A stretch of DNA of 64,000 nucleotides from an uncultured Marinobacterium sp. (GCA_947501565.1 CANMWJ010000006.1:1-64000); one strand, 5' to 3'; positions 53,483 through 62,953 are shown, counted from the first letter of the stretch. A program made the numbers and translations. Notes: generated by a model not told the origin, from the sequence alone.

Positions 53483-56335
53483 TTAACCCTTGGAGGTATC
53501 AGGAAAGATCGCTTTGACCAGCGCGGCCTGGTCAAACGGTTTCTGCAGCAACCGGTAGTCGCCATCGTGTTCGGTATGGGTTTCGCTATACCCGGACATC
53601 ATTACCACAAACGCCGCCGGATACAGCTCCTGCACCCGGTCAGCCACATCGTAACCATCCAGCGCCCCAGGCATCACCACATCGGTGACTACCCCGGCCA
53701 GCTCCGGCAGGTGTTGCAGCAGGGTATCAGCCTCATCGGCGGTGCTGGCTTCGATCACGGTAAACCCGATCTCGATCAGCTGGTGACGCACCACAGTGCG
53801 TACGTCGGGATTATCCTCCACCAGCAACACCAGTGAACTGTCATCGGCGGCAGAGAGCGGAATATGATGTTCATGTTCCACGGTATGGGTACGGCAGAAT
53901 CCTTCACTTACCGCAGGCAGCAGGATCTCGATCATCGCACCACCAGAAGCCCGGTTCTCAATGCGGATATACCCCTTGGACTGCTTCACGAAACCGTACA
54001 CCATACTGAGTCCCAGACCCGAGCCCGCGCCGGTGGATTTAGTGGTGTAGAACGGTTCGTATGCTTTCTGCAGTGCCTCTTCGCTGAAACCACAACCGGT
54101 ATCTTTTACGCGCAGACAGAGGTACTCCCCGGCTTTCACCGGCTCGTCAAAGGCGATGCTTTCGGCACAGCTGAACGCCGACACCTCGATACTCAACTGC
54201 CCGCCCTTCTCCATGGAATCTGCCGCGTTCAGGGCGAGGTTGACCAGCGCATCCTCCATCTGGGCGCCATCCACGTAGACCACCGGTGCATCCTCGGCGA
54301 TACGGGTTTCAATCTCGATATTTTCCGGCAACGGACCTGACAACAGGTCGATCAGTTCATCGATCAGTACCTTGGGTTTGATACAGTCCGGGGAGAGCGG
54401 CTGGCGACGGGAGAACGCCAGCAGACGTTTAGTCAGATCGGCACCACGGCGGGTGGCACGTACCGCTGGCACCAGATTGCTGTTCATATGCTCCGGCAGG
54501 TCGGGGCTGTTCTGCAGCTCCAGCAGGTTGCCAAGGATGATGGTGAGCAGGTTGTTGAAATCGTGCGCCAGACCACCGGACATCTGCCCCACCGCTTTCA
54601 TCTTGCTCGCCTCGGCCAGACGTTTCTCCGAGTTTTTCTCGGCCGTGATGTCGATAGAGAGGTTGAGTACCCCCTCGACCTTATCACGGTGCTCGCCGTA
54701 GAACGGCAGCAGCATACGCCGGGTAACCCGCTCCTCACCCTTGATAGATGCGGTGTATTCATAAACCTGCGCCTGCCCCTGGAGCGCCTGATCAACATAA
54801 CCCTGAATATCACGATACATCCGGGCAGGCATCACCTCTTCCAGCAGTTTGCCGACCACAGCCGCCTTATCGAGACCAAACATCTCGGCATACTCGCGGT
54901 TAGCGAAGACAAAGCGGCGCTCACCGTTGAGGTAGGCAACCTGCGCCGGCAGCGCATCCAGAATCAGACGCTGCCGCGTTTCAGTCGCGGTCAGTTCCTG
55001 CTTGGTCTGCTTCAGCGAGCTGACCGCCAGCTGCAACTGCTGGTTGGACTCAGACAGCGCCCGCGTACGCTCATCCACGCGCGAGTTCAGGGTGTCGATG
55101 TTATCGCTGAGCTGATCGACCATGTAATCGAAGGTCTCCGCCAGCAACCCCAGCTCGTCGTTACGTTTGATGCCGGTTTTCGCCTCGAAGTTACCGCGGC
55201 TGATCTTGTATACCGTGGAGGAGAGCTGCTTGATCGGCGAGGTCAGCCACTCGGCGAAGAGGAACGCAGCCATCACCGTCGCCAGCAATCCGAAGAAACC
55301 CATCGCCATCAGACGCTGGCTGAGCTGCACCGAACTGGCCCTGAGATCGTCCACGTACACGGAGGAGCTGATATACCAGTCAAATCCCGGTAGATGGCGC
55401 ACCAGGGAGAGTTTTTCGTAGGCGTAGTTGCCAGGATCGGTGGGGCTGTCCCATTTGTAAAACAGCTCTTCGCCGGTATCGGAGATCGCGATCAGATCCT
55501 GATAGATAGGATTGCCGGTAACGGTATTGAGCAGGTTTTTAAAGTTAGTGCCGTGGATGTTGGCATTGGGGTGATAGATCATGTCGCCTTTGGAATCAAA
55601 GACGTAGACGTAACCGTTGCTGGCGACGCGCACATTCTTCAAGGCTTCGCTCAGTTCGCCAACCAGACGATCCTTGTAAGCCTGCACCTCTTTGTCCAGC
55701 TCATCGGCGTAGACCCCGGCCCCGATCACAATGCCCCACTGCGGAAAACTGCGCACAAAGGAGTACTTGTCACTCACTGCGCTGCCGCGCAGTCGGTACC
55801 ACTTATATTTAAAGAATCCTTCGCCCTGCTTCACCGCCTGATCGATGATGTCGGGCAGCGCCGATTGTCCCCCATCGACCTTGTAGGTAGCGATATTCTC
55901 GTTCTGAAATTTATCGTCAGGATGGGAGAGCAGATGGGCGTGATAGTCGGAAATCCAGACATAGTTGCCGTTGCCGAACTGCAAGCTACGCACACCTGCG
56001 AACACCTGCTGCCAGCTCTGCTCATCGCTCAGCCCCGCCGCCTTGGCTTTTGCCAGCTCAGCGCTGATGTAGCTTTCGCTCAGATTCACCACTGCGCGTA
56101 ACTTCTGCTCCTCCGCCTCCAGCGCCTGCTCTTCATAAGACTTAGTGCTGAAATACATGCGGCTGGCGAGGTCGTATACCACGTTCAGCATCTGGCGGTT
56201 GGAGTGCAGCTCCAGGCCGAATACGTTCTCCTTGATCAACGGCACAGTCAGCCAGTAGATCGAGCCAAAGATACTGCTGATCAACAGCAGCAGCATCAGG
56301 AACAAACGGAAGGTGATCGGGGAGTAACGAAACAC
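53483..56335 (-). CDS. Hybrid histidine kinase with tandem Cache domains
   Basis: A 950-residue membrane kinase starting at GTG 56335. TM1 is at about 10-30, followed by a periplasmic part with two single-Cache-like repeats (GNYVWISDYHAHLLSHPDDK and NGYVYVFDSKGDMIYHPN) and TM2 at about 333-353. HAMP (about 355-410), a coiled coil, PAS (about 455-560), HisKA with GGLAHDFNNLLTIILGN, HATPase and a C-terminal receiver with the aspartate in GVVTDVVMPGALDGYD follow. The Cache pair suggests a small carboxylate or similar ligand. It has its own receiver and in addition a separate OmpR-type partner, so a phosphorelay is likely. Confidence 0.93.
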   Translation of the reverse strand: MFRYSPITFRLFLMLLLLISSIFGSIYWLTVPLIKENVFGLELHSNRQMLNVVYDLASRMYFSTKSYEEQALEAEEQKLRAVVNLSESYISAELAKAKAAGLSDEQSWQQVFAGVRSLQFGNGNYVWISDYHAHLLSHPDDKFQNENIATYKVDGGQSALPDIIDQAVKQGEGFFKYKWYRLRGSAVSDKYSFVRSFPQWGIVIGAGVYADELDKEVQAYKDRLVGELSEALKNVRVASNGYVYVFDSKGDMIYHPNANIHGTNFKNLLNTVTGNPIYQDLIAISDTGEELFYKWDSPTDPGNYAYEKLSLVRHLPGFDWYISSSVYVDDLRASSVQLSQRLMAMGFFGLLATVMAAFLFAEWLTSPIKQLSSTVYKISRGNFEAKTGIKRNDELGLLAETFDYMVDQLSDNIDTLNSRVDERTRALSESNQQLQLAVSSLKQTKQELTATETRQRLILDALPAQVAYLNGERRFVFANREYAEMFGLDKAAVVGKLLEEVMPARMYRDIQGYVDQALQGQAQVYEYTASIKGEERVTRRMLLPFYGEHRDKVEGVLNLSIDITAEKNSEKRLAEASKMKAVGQMSGGLAHDFNNLLTIILGNLLELQNSPDLPEHMNSNLVPAVRATRRGADLTKRLLAFSRRQPLSPDCIKPKVLIDELIDLLSGPLPENIEIETRIAEDAPVVYVDGAQMEDALVNLALNAADSMEKGGQLSIEVSAFSCAESIAFDEPVKAGEYLCLRVKDTGCGFSEEALQKAYEPFYTTKSTGAGSGLGLSMVYGFVKQSKGYIRIENRASGGAMIEILLPAVSEGFCRTHTVEHEHHIPLSAADDSSLVLLVEDNPDVRTVVRHQLIEIGFTVIEASTADEADTLLQHLPELAGVVTDVVMPGALDGYDVADRVQELYPAAFVVMMSGYSETHTEHDGDYRLLQKPFDQAALVKAIFPDTSKG

Positions 56336-56701
56336 GGGATAACCTGAAACAAAGAGACGAATACACCGCGTCAGACGCGGCGAATACCTGAATGTAGCAC
56401 AGACTCACAGCCCACATCGAAACTGTTACATTTTGTTAGAATTGGCAAATAGTTAAGCAACCATTCCCCCTTACATTGGCTACAAACAACAATAAGACGT
56501 GAGTAGCCAGACATGTGCCAGACCTTTCAGGTTTCGGACCTGAGCACTGCACCCGACCGTTTCCTGCTACGTCCCACACTCCGTGGGTCCGACCTTATTG
56601 CTGTTCCGGAATTTCCCGCGCCGGTAGCCCGCTGCACCGCCGCTGTCATCGCCTGCTGTTCAGGCGTTTCATTCTCAAAGTTGTAAGTACGAGGTTGATC
56701 T
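56336..56701. other. Intergenic promoter region between the Cache kinase and hbd
   Basis: These 366 bases separate divergent genes and should hold promoters for both. An AT-rich stretch lies near 56430-56490. Short open frames here (for example 56515-56712) have no ribosome site or family likeness and are not called. Confidence 0.55.
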
Positions 56702-57547
56702 ATGTCTTTTAAGCAAATCGGTGTTATTGGTGCAGGTCAGATGGGCCGCGGCATCACACAGGTTATGGCCACGGCGGGCTACGAGCTGATCATGGTGGAT
56801 CTGAACGAAAACGCGCTGCACGTTGCCCTCTCTGTGATTGAGAGCAGCCTGACAAAGCTGAACGACAAAGGCCTGATCGAAGAGCGCCCATCCGCCGTGC
56901 TGAGCCGTATTCGTTGCGAAACCGAGATGGCGGCGGTTGCAGACTGCGATCTGGTTATCGAAGCGGCTACCGAAAACGAAGTGATCAAGAACAAGATCTT
57001 CCAGCAGCTGGACGAACTCTGTAAACCGGATGCGATCCTGGCGAGCAACACCTCCTCCCTGTCGATCACCCGCCTGGCGGCGACCACTTCCCGTCCGGAA
57101 AAAGTGATCGGCATGCACTTTATGAACCCGGTACCTGTGCTGGCGCTGGTTGAGATTATCAACGGTCTGCAGACCGCTGAAGAAACCACCGCGAAGGTGA
57201 TCGAAGCGGCGAAACGTGCTGGCAAAGAGCCGATTCCGGTGAAGGACAAAGCCGCTTTCGTACTTAACCGTATCCTGCTGCCGATGATCAACGAAGCGAT
57301 CTTTGCACTGGACGAAGGTTGCGCCAACGCAGAACAGATCGACGCCATCATGAAACTGGGTGCCAGCCACCCGATCGGCCCGCTGGCGCTGGCTGACCTG
57401 ATCGGTCTCGACACCTGCCTGAGCATCATGAACGTACTGTACGAAAACTTCGGCGACAGCAAATACCGCCCGGCGCCTTACCTGCGTCAGATGGTAGACG
57501 CCGGTTATCTGGGCCGTAAGTCCGGCCGCGGATTCTACGAATACTGA
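56702..57547 (+). CDS. 3-hydroxyacyl-CoA (3-hydroxybutyryl-CoA) dehydrogenase
   Basis: A 281-residue enzyme of the single-domain-pair type (Hbd/PaaH). NAD motif GVIGAGQMGRGITQVMA at the start, and the active-site region VIGMHFMNPVPVLALVEII with its catalytic histidine (His117-like) and PIGPLALADLIGLDTCLSIM in the C-terminal half. It oxidises 3-hydroxyacyl-CoA to 3-ketoacyl-CoA. GAGG precedes the ATG. First gene of a four-gene plus-strand operon of acyl-CoA enzymes. Confidence 0.94.
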   Translation: MSFKQIGVIGAGQMGRGITQVMATAGYELIMVDLNENALHVALSVIESSLTKLNDKGLIEERPSAVLSRIRCETEMAAVADCDLVIEAATENEVIKNKIFQQLDELCKPDAILASNTSSLSITRLAATTSRPEKVIGMHFMNPVPVLALVEIINGLQTAEETTAKVIEAAKRAGKEPIPVKDKAAFVLNRILLPMINEAIFALDEGCANAEQIDAIMKLGASHPIGPLALADLIGLDTCLSIMNVLYENFGDSKYRPAPYLRQMVDAGYLGRKSGRGFYEY

Positions 57548-57587
57548 TTTCCATAGCGAGCAAAAATAAAAAATGATGGAGACCGAT

Positions 57588-58382
57588 ATGAACGTTGCGG
57601 CATTTACCCAACTGTTTATCACCGAACAACAGCCAGGTGTCTGGCTGATCACCCTGAACCGCCCTAAGGCGCTGAACGCCCTGAACCGTCAGGTGCTGGA
57701 GCAGCTGGCCAGTGCGGTGGCCTGGATCGAAAACCAGCCGGATGCGCGCGTGCTGCTGATCAACGGCAGCGGCGACAAGGCCTTTGCGGCCGGTGCTGAC
57801 ATCGTTGAGATGAAAGACCTGAACGCACAAGAAGCGCGTGAGTTCTCTCAGGTCGGCATGGCGACCATGCACCGCATCGAAAACTCCCGTCTGCCGGTGA
57901 TCGCGTTGGTGAACGGTTTCTGTCTGGGCGGCGGCTGCGAGCTGGCGATGGCCTGTGACTTCATTCTGGCGGCCGACAACGCAGTCTTTGGCCAGCCGGA
58001 AGTAACCCTGGGCGTACCACCGGGCTTTGGTGGCAGCCAGCGTCTGCCGCGCCGCGTAGGTCCGGGCATGGCAGCACAGCTGCTGATGACCGGCGAGAAG
58101 GTCAAAGCGGACGAAGCACTGCGCATCGGCTTGTGCAACCAGGTTTTGCCTGCCGCACAGCTGCTGGAGCGCGGCGTTGAGATGGCCGTTGCCATCGCCA
58201 AAAACGCGCCACTGGCGGTCAGCCACTGCAAACGTCTGGTACAGGTTTCCGGCGATCAGAGCATCGAAAACGGTTGCCGTATGGAGAGCGATCTATTCGG
58301 CCTGAGCTTCGCCAGCGAAGACCAGAAAGAAGGTATGGGTGCCTTCACCGAACGTCGTAAAGCAGAATTTACCGGTCAGTAA
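57588..58382 (+). CDS. Enoyl-CoA hydratase/isomerase family protein
   Basis: A 264-residue crotonase-fold enzyme. The start at 57588 has GGAG six bases upstream and is preferred over ATG 57573. Both catalytic glutamates are present, in GGGCELAMACD and FGQPEVTLGV, and the oxyanion-hole motif is KAFAAGADIVEM. It hydrates 2-enoyl-CoA to 3-hydroxyacyl-CoA, the step before the dehydrogenase encoded upstream. The intergenic gap is 40 bases. Confidence 0.94.
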   Translation: MNVAAFTQLFITEQQPGVWLITLNRPKALNALNRQVLEQLASAVAWIENQPDARVLLINGSGDKAFAAGADIVEMKDLNAQEAREFSQVGMATMHRIENSRLPVIALVNGFCLGGGCELAMACDFILAADNAVFGQPEVTLGVPPGFGGSQRLPRRVGPGMAAQLLMTGEKVKADEALRIGLCNQVLPAAQLLERGVEMAVAIAKNAPLAVSHCKRLVQVSGDQSIENGCRMESDLFGLSFASEDQKEGMGAFTERRKAEFTGQ

Positions 58383-58416
58383 ACCACTAACAAACAACGA
58401 TCACGAGGGGAAAATA

Positions 58417-60063
58417 ATGAATAACAGATCAGCCTTCGAAACGAATTTGGATAAGAACGCTGCCAACTTTGCAGCCCTGACACCGATTAAGTTCCTGGAG
58501 CGAGCCGCCAGCGTTTATCCAAATCGTCCTGCGGTTGTTCACGGAGAGATCCGCCGTAACTGGTCCGAAACATTCAGTCGTTGTAAGCAACTGGCCAGCG
58601 CCCTGCAGGCTAAAGGTGTGCAGAAAGGTGACGCGGTTTCCATCATGGCGCCGAACCTGCCGGAACACTTTGAAGCGCACTTCGCCGTACCTATGTGTGG
58701 CGCGGTACTGAACTCGATCAACACCCGTCTCGATTCCGAGGTCGTTGCCTTTATCCTCAAGCACGCCGGTTCCAAAGTGCTGATCACCGATAAAGAGATG
58801 AGCAAGGTCGTTAAAGGTGCGCTTGAGCTGCTGGACGAAAAACCCTTCGTAATCGATATCGATGACCCGTACTGGACCGAAGGCGAGCTGATCGGCGACA
58901 CCGATTACGAAACCTTCATCGCTGACGGTGACGCAAACTTTGAATACCTGCTGCCGGATGACGAGTGGGAAGCGATCACCCTGAACTACACCTCCGGTAC
59001 CACCGGTGACCCTAAAGGTGTGGTCTACCACCACCGTGGCGCTTACCTGAACGCCAACAGCAACGCTCTGTCCTGGGCGATGGAACACCATCCGGTCTAC
59101 CTGTGGACCCTGCCGATGTTCCACTGCAACGGCTGGTGTTTCCCATGGACCATCGCTGCGATGGCGGGTGTCAGCGTCTGCCTGCGCCACGTACGTGCCG
59201 ATGCGATCTTCAACCTGATCAAAGATGAAAAAGTGGGTTACTTCTGCGGCGCGCCAATCGTGCTGAACATGCTGAACTCCGCTGATGACGAACTGAAAGC
59301 GGGTATCACCCACCCGGTGAAAGTAATGACCGCCGGTGCTGCACCACCGGCGTCCGTTATCGAAGGCATGGAAAAGCTGGGCTTTAAAGTGACCCACGTT
59401 TACGGCCTGACCGAAACCTACGGCCCTTCCGTTGTCTGCGCATGGCACGACGAGTGGAATGAGAAATCCGTCGAAGAGCAGGCACGCCTGAAGTCCCGTC
59501 AGGGTGTGCGCGCACCGATGCTGGATGACCTGATGGTTGCCGACCCTGTGACCCTGAAACCGGTACCGCAGGATGGCAAAACCATGGGTGAGATCTTCAT
59601 GCGCGGCAACCTGGTGATGAAGGGTTACCTGAAAAACCCTGCGACCACCGCGGATGCATTTGAAGGCGGCTGGTTCCACTCCGGTGACCTGGCGGTATGG
59701 CACGAAGACGGTTACGTCGAGATCAAAGACCGCTCTAAGGACATCATCATCTCCGGCGGTGAAAACATCTCCAGTATCGAAGTGGAGGACGTACTGTTCA
59801 GCCACCCACAGGTACAGGAAGCCGCTGTTGTCGCGAAGAAAGACGAGAAATGGGGTGAAACCCCATGCGCATTCGTCTCCCTGAAAGACAACGCCGATGC
59901 TGTCACTGCAGAAGAGATCATCGCTTACTGCCGCGACCACATGGCGCACTTTAAAGCACCGAAAACCGTGGTATTTGGCGAAATGCCAAAAACCAGCACC
60001 GGCAAGATCCAGAAGTTCCTGCTGCGTGAGCGCGCTAACGCGTCGGAAACAGAAGAGAACTGA
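58417..60063 (+). CDS. Acyl-CoA synthetase (AMP-binding, AlkK/DmdB-like)
   Basis: About 548 residues from ATG 58417 (GAGGGG upstream); the longer GTG frame at 58339 overlaps the hydratase gene and is not preferred. ATP motif LNYTSGTTGDPKGVVYHHRG, the A5-like motif YGLTETYGPS, the hinge region SGDLAVWHEDGYVEIKDRSKD, and the C-terminal catalytic lysine in PKTSTGKIQKFLL. It activates a fatty or related acid to the CoA thioester. Its closest recognisable relatives include medium-chain AlkK and methylmercaptopropionate ligase DmdB; sequence alone does not settle the substrate. Confidence 0.92.
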   Translation: MNNRSAFETNLDKNAANFAALTPIKFLERAASVYPNRPAVVHGEIRRNWSETFSRCKQLASALQAKGVQKGDAVSIMAPNLPEHFEAHFAVPMCGAVLNSINTRLDSEVVAFILKHAGSKVLITDKEMSKVVKGALELLDEKPFVIDIDDPYWTEGELIGDTDYETFIADGDANFEYLLPDDEWEAITLNYTSGTTGDPKGVVYHHRGAYLNANSNALSWAMEHHPVYLWTLPMFHCNGWCFPWTIAAMAGVSVCLRHVRADAIFNLIKDEKVGYFCGAPIVLNMLNSADDELKAGITHPVKVMTAGAAPPASVIEGMEKLGFKVTHVYGLTETYGPSVVCAWHDEWNEKSVEEQARLKSRQGVRAPMLDDLMVADPVTLKPVPQDGKTMGEIFMRGNLVMKGYLKNPATTADAFEGGWFHSGDLAVWHEDGYVEIKDRSKDIIISGGENISSIEVEDVLFSHPQVQEAAVVAKKDEKWGETPCAFVSLKDNADAVTAEEIIAYCRDHMAHFKAPKTVVFGEMPKTSTGKIQKFLLRERANASETEEN

Positions 60064-60106
60064 TAACCAGCTGATAAGGCACAACAGCTGTACCGACTGC
60101 CGCTGT

Positions 60107-60149
60107 GCAGACCTGAACCCTGATGATGGCTACTCGGGTTCAGGTCTGC
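60107..60149 (+). promoter_or_regulatory. Perfect 14-bp intergenic hairpin in the acyl-CoA operon
   Basis: The arms GCAGACCTGAACCC and GGGTTCAGGTCTGC (60107-60120 and 60136-60149) enclose a 15-base loop between the synthetase stop and the dehydrogenase start. There is no T-run, so it is more likely an mRNA-processing or stability element than a terminator. Confidence 0.6.
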
Positions 60150-60185
60150 CCGGCAGTCCCAGAGACCTGTGGAGAAACTGAGTTT

Positions 60186-61967
60186 ATGAGCACCTACACC
60201 GCCCCGTACACGGATGCGAATTTTGTTATCAAGGAACTGGTGAAGTTTGACCAGTACTGCGAAGAATCAGGCCTGGAAGAGGTCAACAGCGAACTGGCGT
60301 CGGTAATTATCGAAGAAGCTGGCAAGCTGGCTTCCGATGTTCTGGCCCCGCTGAACAGCGTGGGTGATCAGAATGGCGCCCGCCTGGAAGACAACAAGGT
60401 GATCGAAACCGCAGGTTTTGCCGATGCCTACCAGCAGTACGTGGAGAACGGTTGGGCAACCCTGACCGGCCCTGAAGAGTTTGGTGGTCAGGCACTGCCG
60501 AACGTGCTGGGTACTGCAGTTAACGAACTCTGGCACTCTGCCAACATGGGTTTCGCCCTCTGCCCAATGCTGAGCCAGGGCGCAGTCGAAGCCCTGATCG
60601 CCCACGGCAGCGATGAGCTGAAAGCTCAGTATCTGGAAAAGCTGATCAGCGGCGAGTGGACCGGCACCATGAACCTGACCGAGCCAAACGCCGGTTCCGA
60701 TCTGGCGGCGGTGGCAGCGAAAGCGATCCCGGATGGCGATGTGTACAAGATCACCGGTCAGAAGATCTTTATCACCTGGGGTGACCACCAGATGACCCCG
60801 AACGTAGTTCACCTGGTACTGGCACGTCTGCCGGATGCACCGGCGGGTGTGAAAGGTATCTCCCTGTTTATCGTGCCTAAGTTCAAACTGGACGCCAACG
60901 GCGAACCGGCTGAGCTGAACGATGTGGCGTGCGTGTCTCTGGAACACAAACTGGGTATCCACGGCAGCCCGACCTGCGTCATGAGCTTTGGCGACAACGG
61001 CGGTGCTGAAGGTTACCTGGTGGGCGAGGCTAACAAAGGCCTGATGTACATGTTCACCATGATGAACCATGCCCGTCAGTCCGTTGGCCTGCAGGGTCTG
61101 TCCATCTCTGAACGTGCTTACCAGCAGGCAGTGGAGTACGCAAAAGAGCGTATTCAGGGTACCCGCCGTGACGGCAGCAAGATGCCGATCATCGAGCACC
61201 CGGATGTACGCCGTATGTTGCTGGCGATGAAATCCGGTACCGAAGCGATGCGTGCACTGGCGTATGTTGCAGCGTCCGATGTGGATAAAGCCCACAGCCA
61301 GGACGCCGATGTTGCCAACCACTACAAACCACGCGTTGACCTGCTGACGCCGATCGTCAAAGGCTGGATGACCGAATTCGCGCAGGAGCTGACCTCCCTG
61401 AACATTCAGGTGCACGGCGGCATGGGCTTTATCGAAGAGACCGGCGCTGCTCAGCACTACCGTGACGCGCGTATTCTGCCGATCTACGAAGGTACCACCG
61501 GCATCCAGGCGCTGGACTTCATCGGTCGTAAGATGCTGATGGACAACGGTGCAGCGCTGGAAAGCCTGCAGACAGAGATGATGATCACCGTAAACGCCCT
61601 TTCTGCGGTGGATTCTCCGGTGTTCGCCAAGCTCAACCGCGAACTGCGCATTGCTGTAGAGCGCTCCATGCAGGTACGCACCTGGCTGCTGGATAAATCC
61701 ACCAGCAACCCTACCCTGGCGGGCAGCGTCTGCTTCGATTTCCTGATGATGCACGGCTACCTGTGCGGCGGCTGGCTGCTGGCGAAAAGCGCGCTGGCTG
61801 CGCACGAGCAGATGGGTGAAGGCAACTACGCCGACAGCTTCCTGCAAACCAAACTGATTACCGCTGAGTTCTACACCGACAACTACCTGCCACGCGTGAA
61901 CCGCCACGCGGATACGGTAATGTCCGGTCTTTCCGGTGCCTGCGAGATAGACACCGAGCAGTTCTGA
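60186..61967 (+). CDS. Acyl-CoA dehydrogenase with C-terminal extension (FadE/DmdC-like)
   Basis: About 593 residues from ATG 60186; the longer frame at 60123 covers the hairpin and is not preferred. FAD/substrate motifs TMNLTEPNAGSDLAAV and QVHGGMGFIEETGAAQHYRD, and the catalytic glutamate in LPIYEGTTGIQALD. The roughly 600-residue length and the extra C-terminal domain fit the DmdC/long-type acyl-CoA dehydrogenases. It makes the 2-enoyl-CoA that feeds the hydratase encoded upstream. The operon dehydrogenase - hydratase - synthetase - this gene is enough for a partial beta-oxidation cycle (no thiolase is present). Confidence 0.94.
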   Translation: MSTYTAPYTDANFVIKELVKFDQYCEESGLEEVNSELASVIIEEAGKLASDVLAPLNSVGDQNGARLEDNKVIETAGFADAYQQYVENGWATLTGPEEFGGQALPNVLGTAVNELWHSANMGFALCPMLSQGAVEALIAHGSDELKAQYLEKLISGEWTGTMNLTEPNAGSDLAAVAAKAIPDGDVYKITGQKIFITWGDHQMTPNVVHLVLARLPDAPAGVKGISLFIVPKFKLDANGEPAELNDVACVSLEHKLGIHGSPTCVMSFGDNGGAEGYLVGEANKGLMYMFTMMNHARQSVGLQGLSISERAYQQAVEYAKERIQGTRRDGSKMPIIEHPDVRRMLLAMKSGTEAMRALAYVAASDVDKAHSQDADVANHYKPRVDLLTPIVKGWMTEFAQELTSLNIQVHGGMGFIEETGAAQHYRDARILPIYEGTTGIQALDFIGRKMLMDNGAALESLQTEMMITVNALSAVDSPVFAKLNRELRIAVERSMQVRTWLLDKSTSNPTLAGSVCFDFLMMHGYLCGGWLLAKSALAAHEQMGEGNYADSFLQTKLITAEFYTDNYLPRVNRHADTVMSGLSGACEIDTEQF

Positions 61968-62021
61968 TCAGCTGACCGCTGATCACATCCCCCCCGTCAC
62001 ACAGCTTGTGACAATGATGCC

Positions 62022-62052
62022 TTTTTGCCCTCCCCCCGGAGGGCTTTTTTTT
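62022..62052 (+). terminator. Terminator of the acyl-CoA operon
   Basis: The stem GCCCTCC/GGAGGGC with a CCCC loop is followed by eight T residues, about 60 bases after the stop codon. Confidence 0.93.
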
Positions 62053-62077
62053 GCTTATTACCCAAGATTCAGTTGGG

Positions 62078-62200
62078 CATCGCAGCGCGATGGCCAACCT
62101 ACGAAAACAGTTTCAACTCGGTTTGTTGGGAGTCGCTTCGCTCGTCGCCAACCTACGCGCAATGCTTCATGTAGGTCAGCCAATGCGCAGCATTGCCTGA
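62078..62200. repeat. Cluster of REP-like repeats
   Basis: The best unit, 62125-62156, reads GTTGGGAGTCGCTTCGCTCG then TCGCCAACCTAC and matches the right arm at 32129-32159. Partial units CATCGCAGCGCGATGGCCAA (62078) and GTAGGTCAGCCAATGCGCAG (62172) flank it. Confidence 0.7.
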
Positions 62201-62206
62201 CTCAGA

Positions 62207-62953
62207 TCACCCGCGAAATTCCTGTAACCGCGCCAGATGGGCGGTCAGTGAAAAACCCAGCCTCTTGCCCAGATCCTGCGCATCACTTTTCAACTGTTTA
62301 CTGCTCTTATTGCTCGCCTTCTTACCCGCAAACAGAATCCAGTTGCCACTCTGGGTTGCACAGCTACGCACATCCTCAAAGATTTCAGAGAGGGTCTGTA
62401 GCGAATCGCTGCCCTGATGCTCTCGCCAGCAGTTCAGCACCAACCAGCCGTCCGTTTTCAGTCGATCGTGACAGTTCATCAGGAAGTCAGGATCAAGCTG
62501 CTGCTCATCCAGGCCATCGGCCCCGTAGATATCGCTGAACAGGATATCGGCTTTCTTGGTCTCCACCGTCTGCAGAAACTCGTTTGCACAGAGCGTATGC
62601 ACCTGCAGGCGTTTACCACGCGGCAATTGGAAGTACTTGTACGCCACACTCACCACTTCAGGGCGGAGCTCTGCCACCTGCTGTTTCACCGACGGATAGT
62701 GGCCGTGCAGGCAGCTGTTGAGGCTGCCCGCCCCCAGTCCGAGGCTGATCACCTGCTTAGGGTCTTTAAACAACAGCGCCAGCAACATAGCACGGACATA
62801 TTCATGCTGAGGGGTCAGCGGCTCATGCTTCAGCCAGCAGCTTTGCTCATCGTTGTCGCCGAAGGCCAAATAACGTTTGTGACCGTCTTCAACGACTGAC
62901 ACTACGCCGTACTCATCATAACCACGGTAGAGTTCTTTCCCGGGAAGGGGCAT
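62207..62953 (-). CDS. Spermidine synthase-like methyltransferase-fold protein
   Basis: A 248-residue protein of the spermidine/spermine synthase fold. It has ISLGLGAGSLNSCLHGHYP (cofactor-binding loop), ELRPEVVSVAYKYFQ and the active-site region ADILFSDIYGADGLDEQQLD. Compared with true aminopropyltransferases it is short and lacks a clear N-terminal domain, so it may be a SpeE-like protein with another role. No polyamine genes are adjacent. Confidence 0.83.
   Translation of the reverse strand: MPLPGKELYRGYDEYGVVSVVEDGHKRYLAFGDNDEQSCWLKHEPLTPQHEYVRAMLLALLFKDPKQVISLGLGAGSLNSCLHGHYPSVKQQVAELRPEVVSVAYKYFQLPRGKRLQVHTLCANEFLQTVETKKADILFSDIYGADGLDEQQLDPDFLMNCHDRLKTDGWLVLNCWREHQGSDSLQTLSEIFEDVRSCATQSGNWILFAGKKASNKSSKQLKSDAQDLGKRLGFSLTAHLARLQEFRG

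Noticed and set aside
58429-61907. Long minus-strand open frames opposite the acyl-CoA synthetase and dehydrogenase
   Set aside because: They mirror highly biased genes and lack ribosome sites and family motifs.
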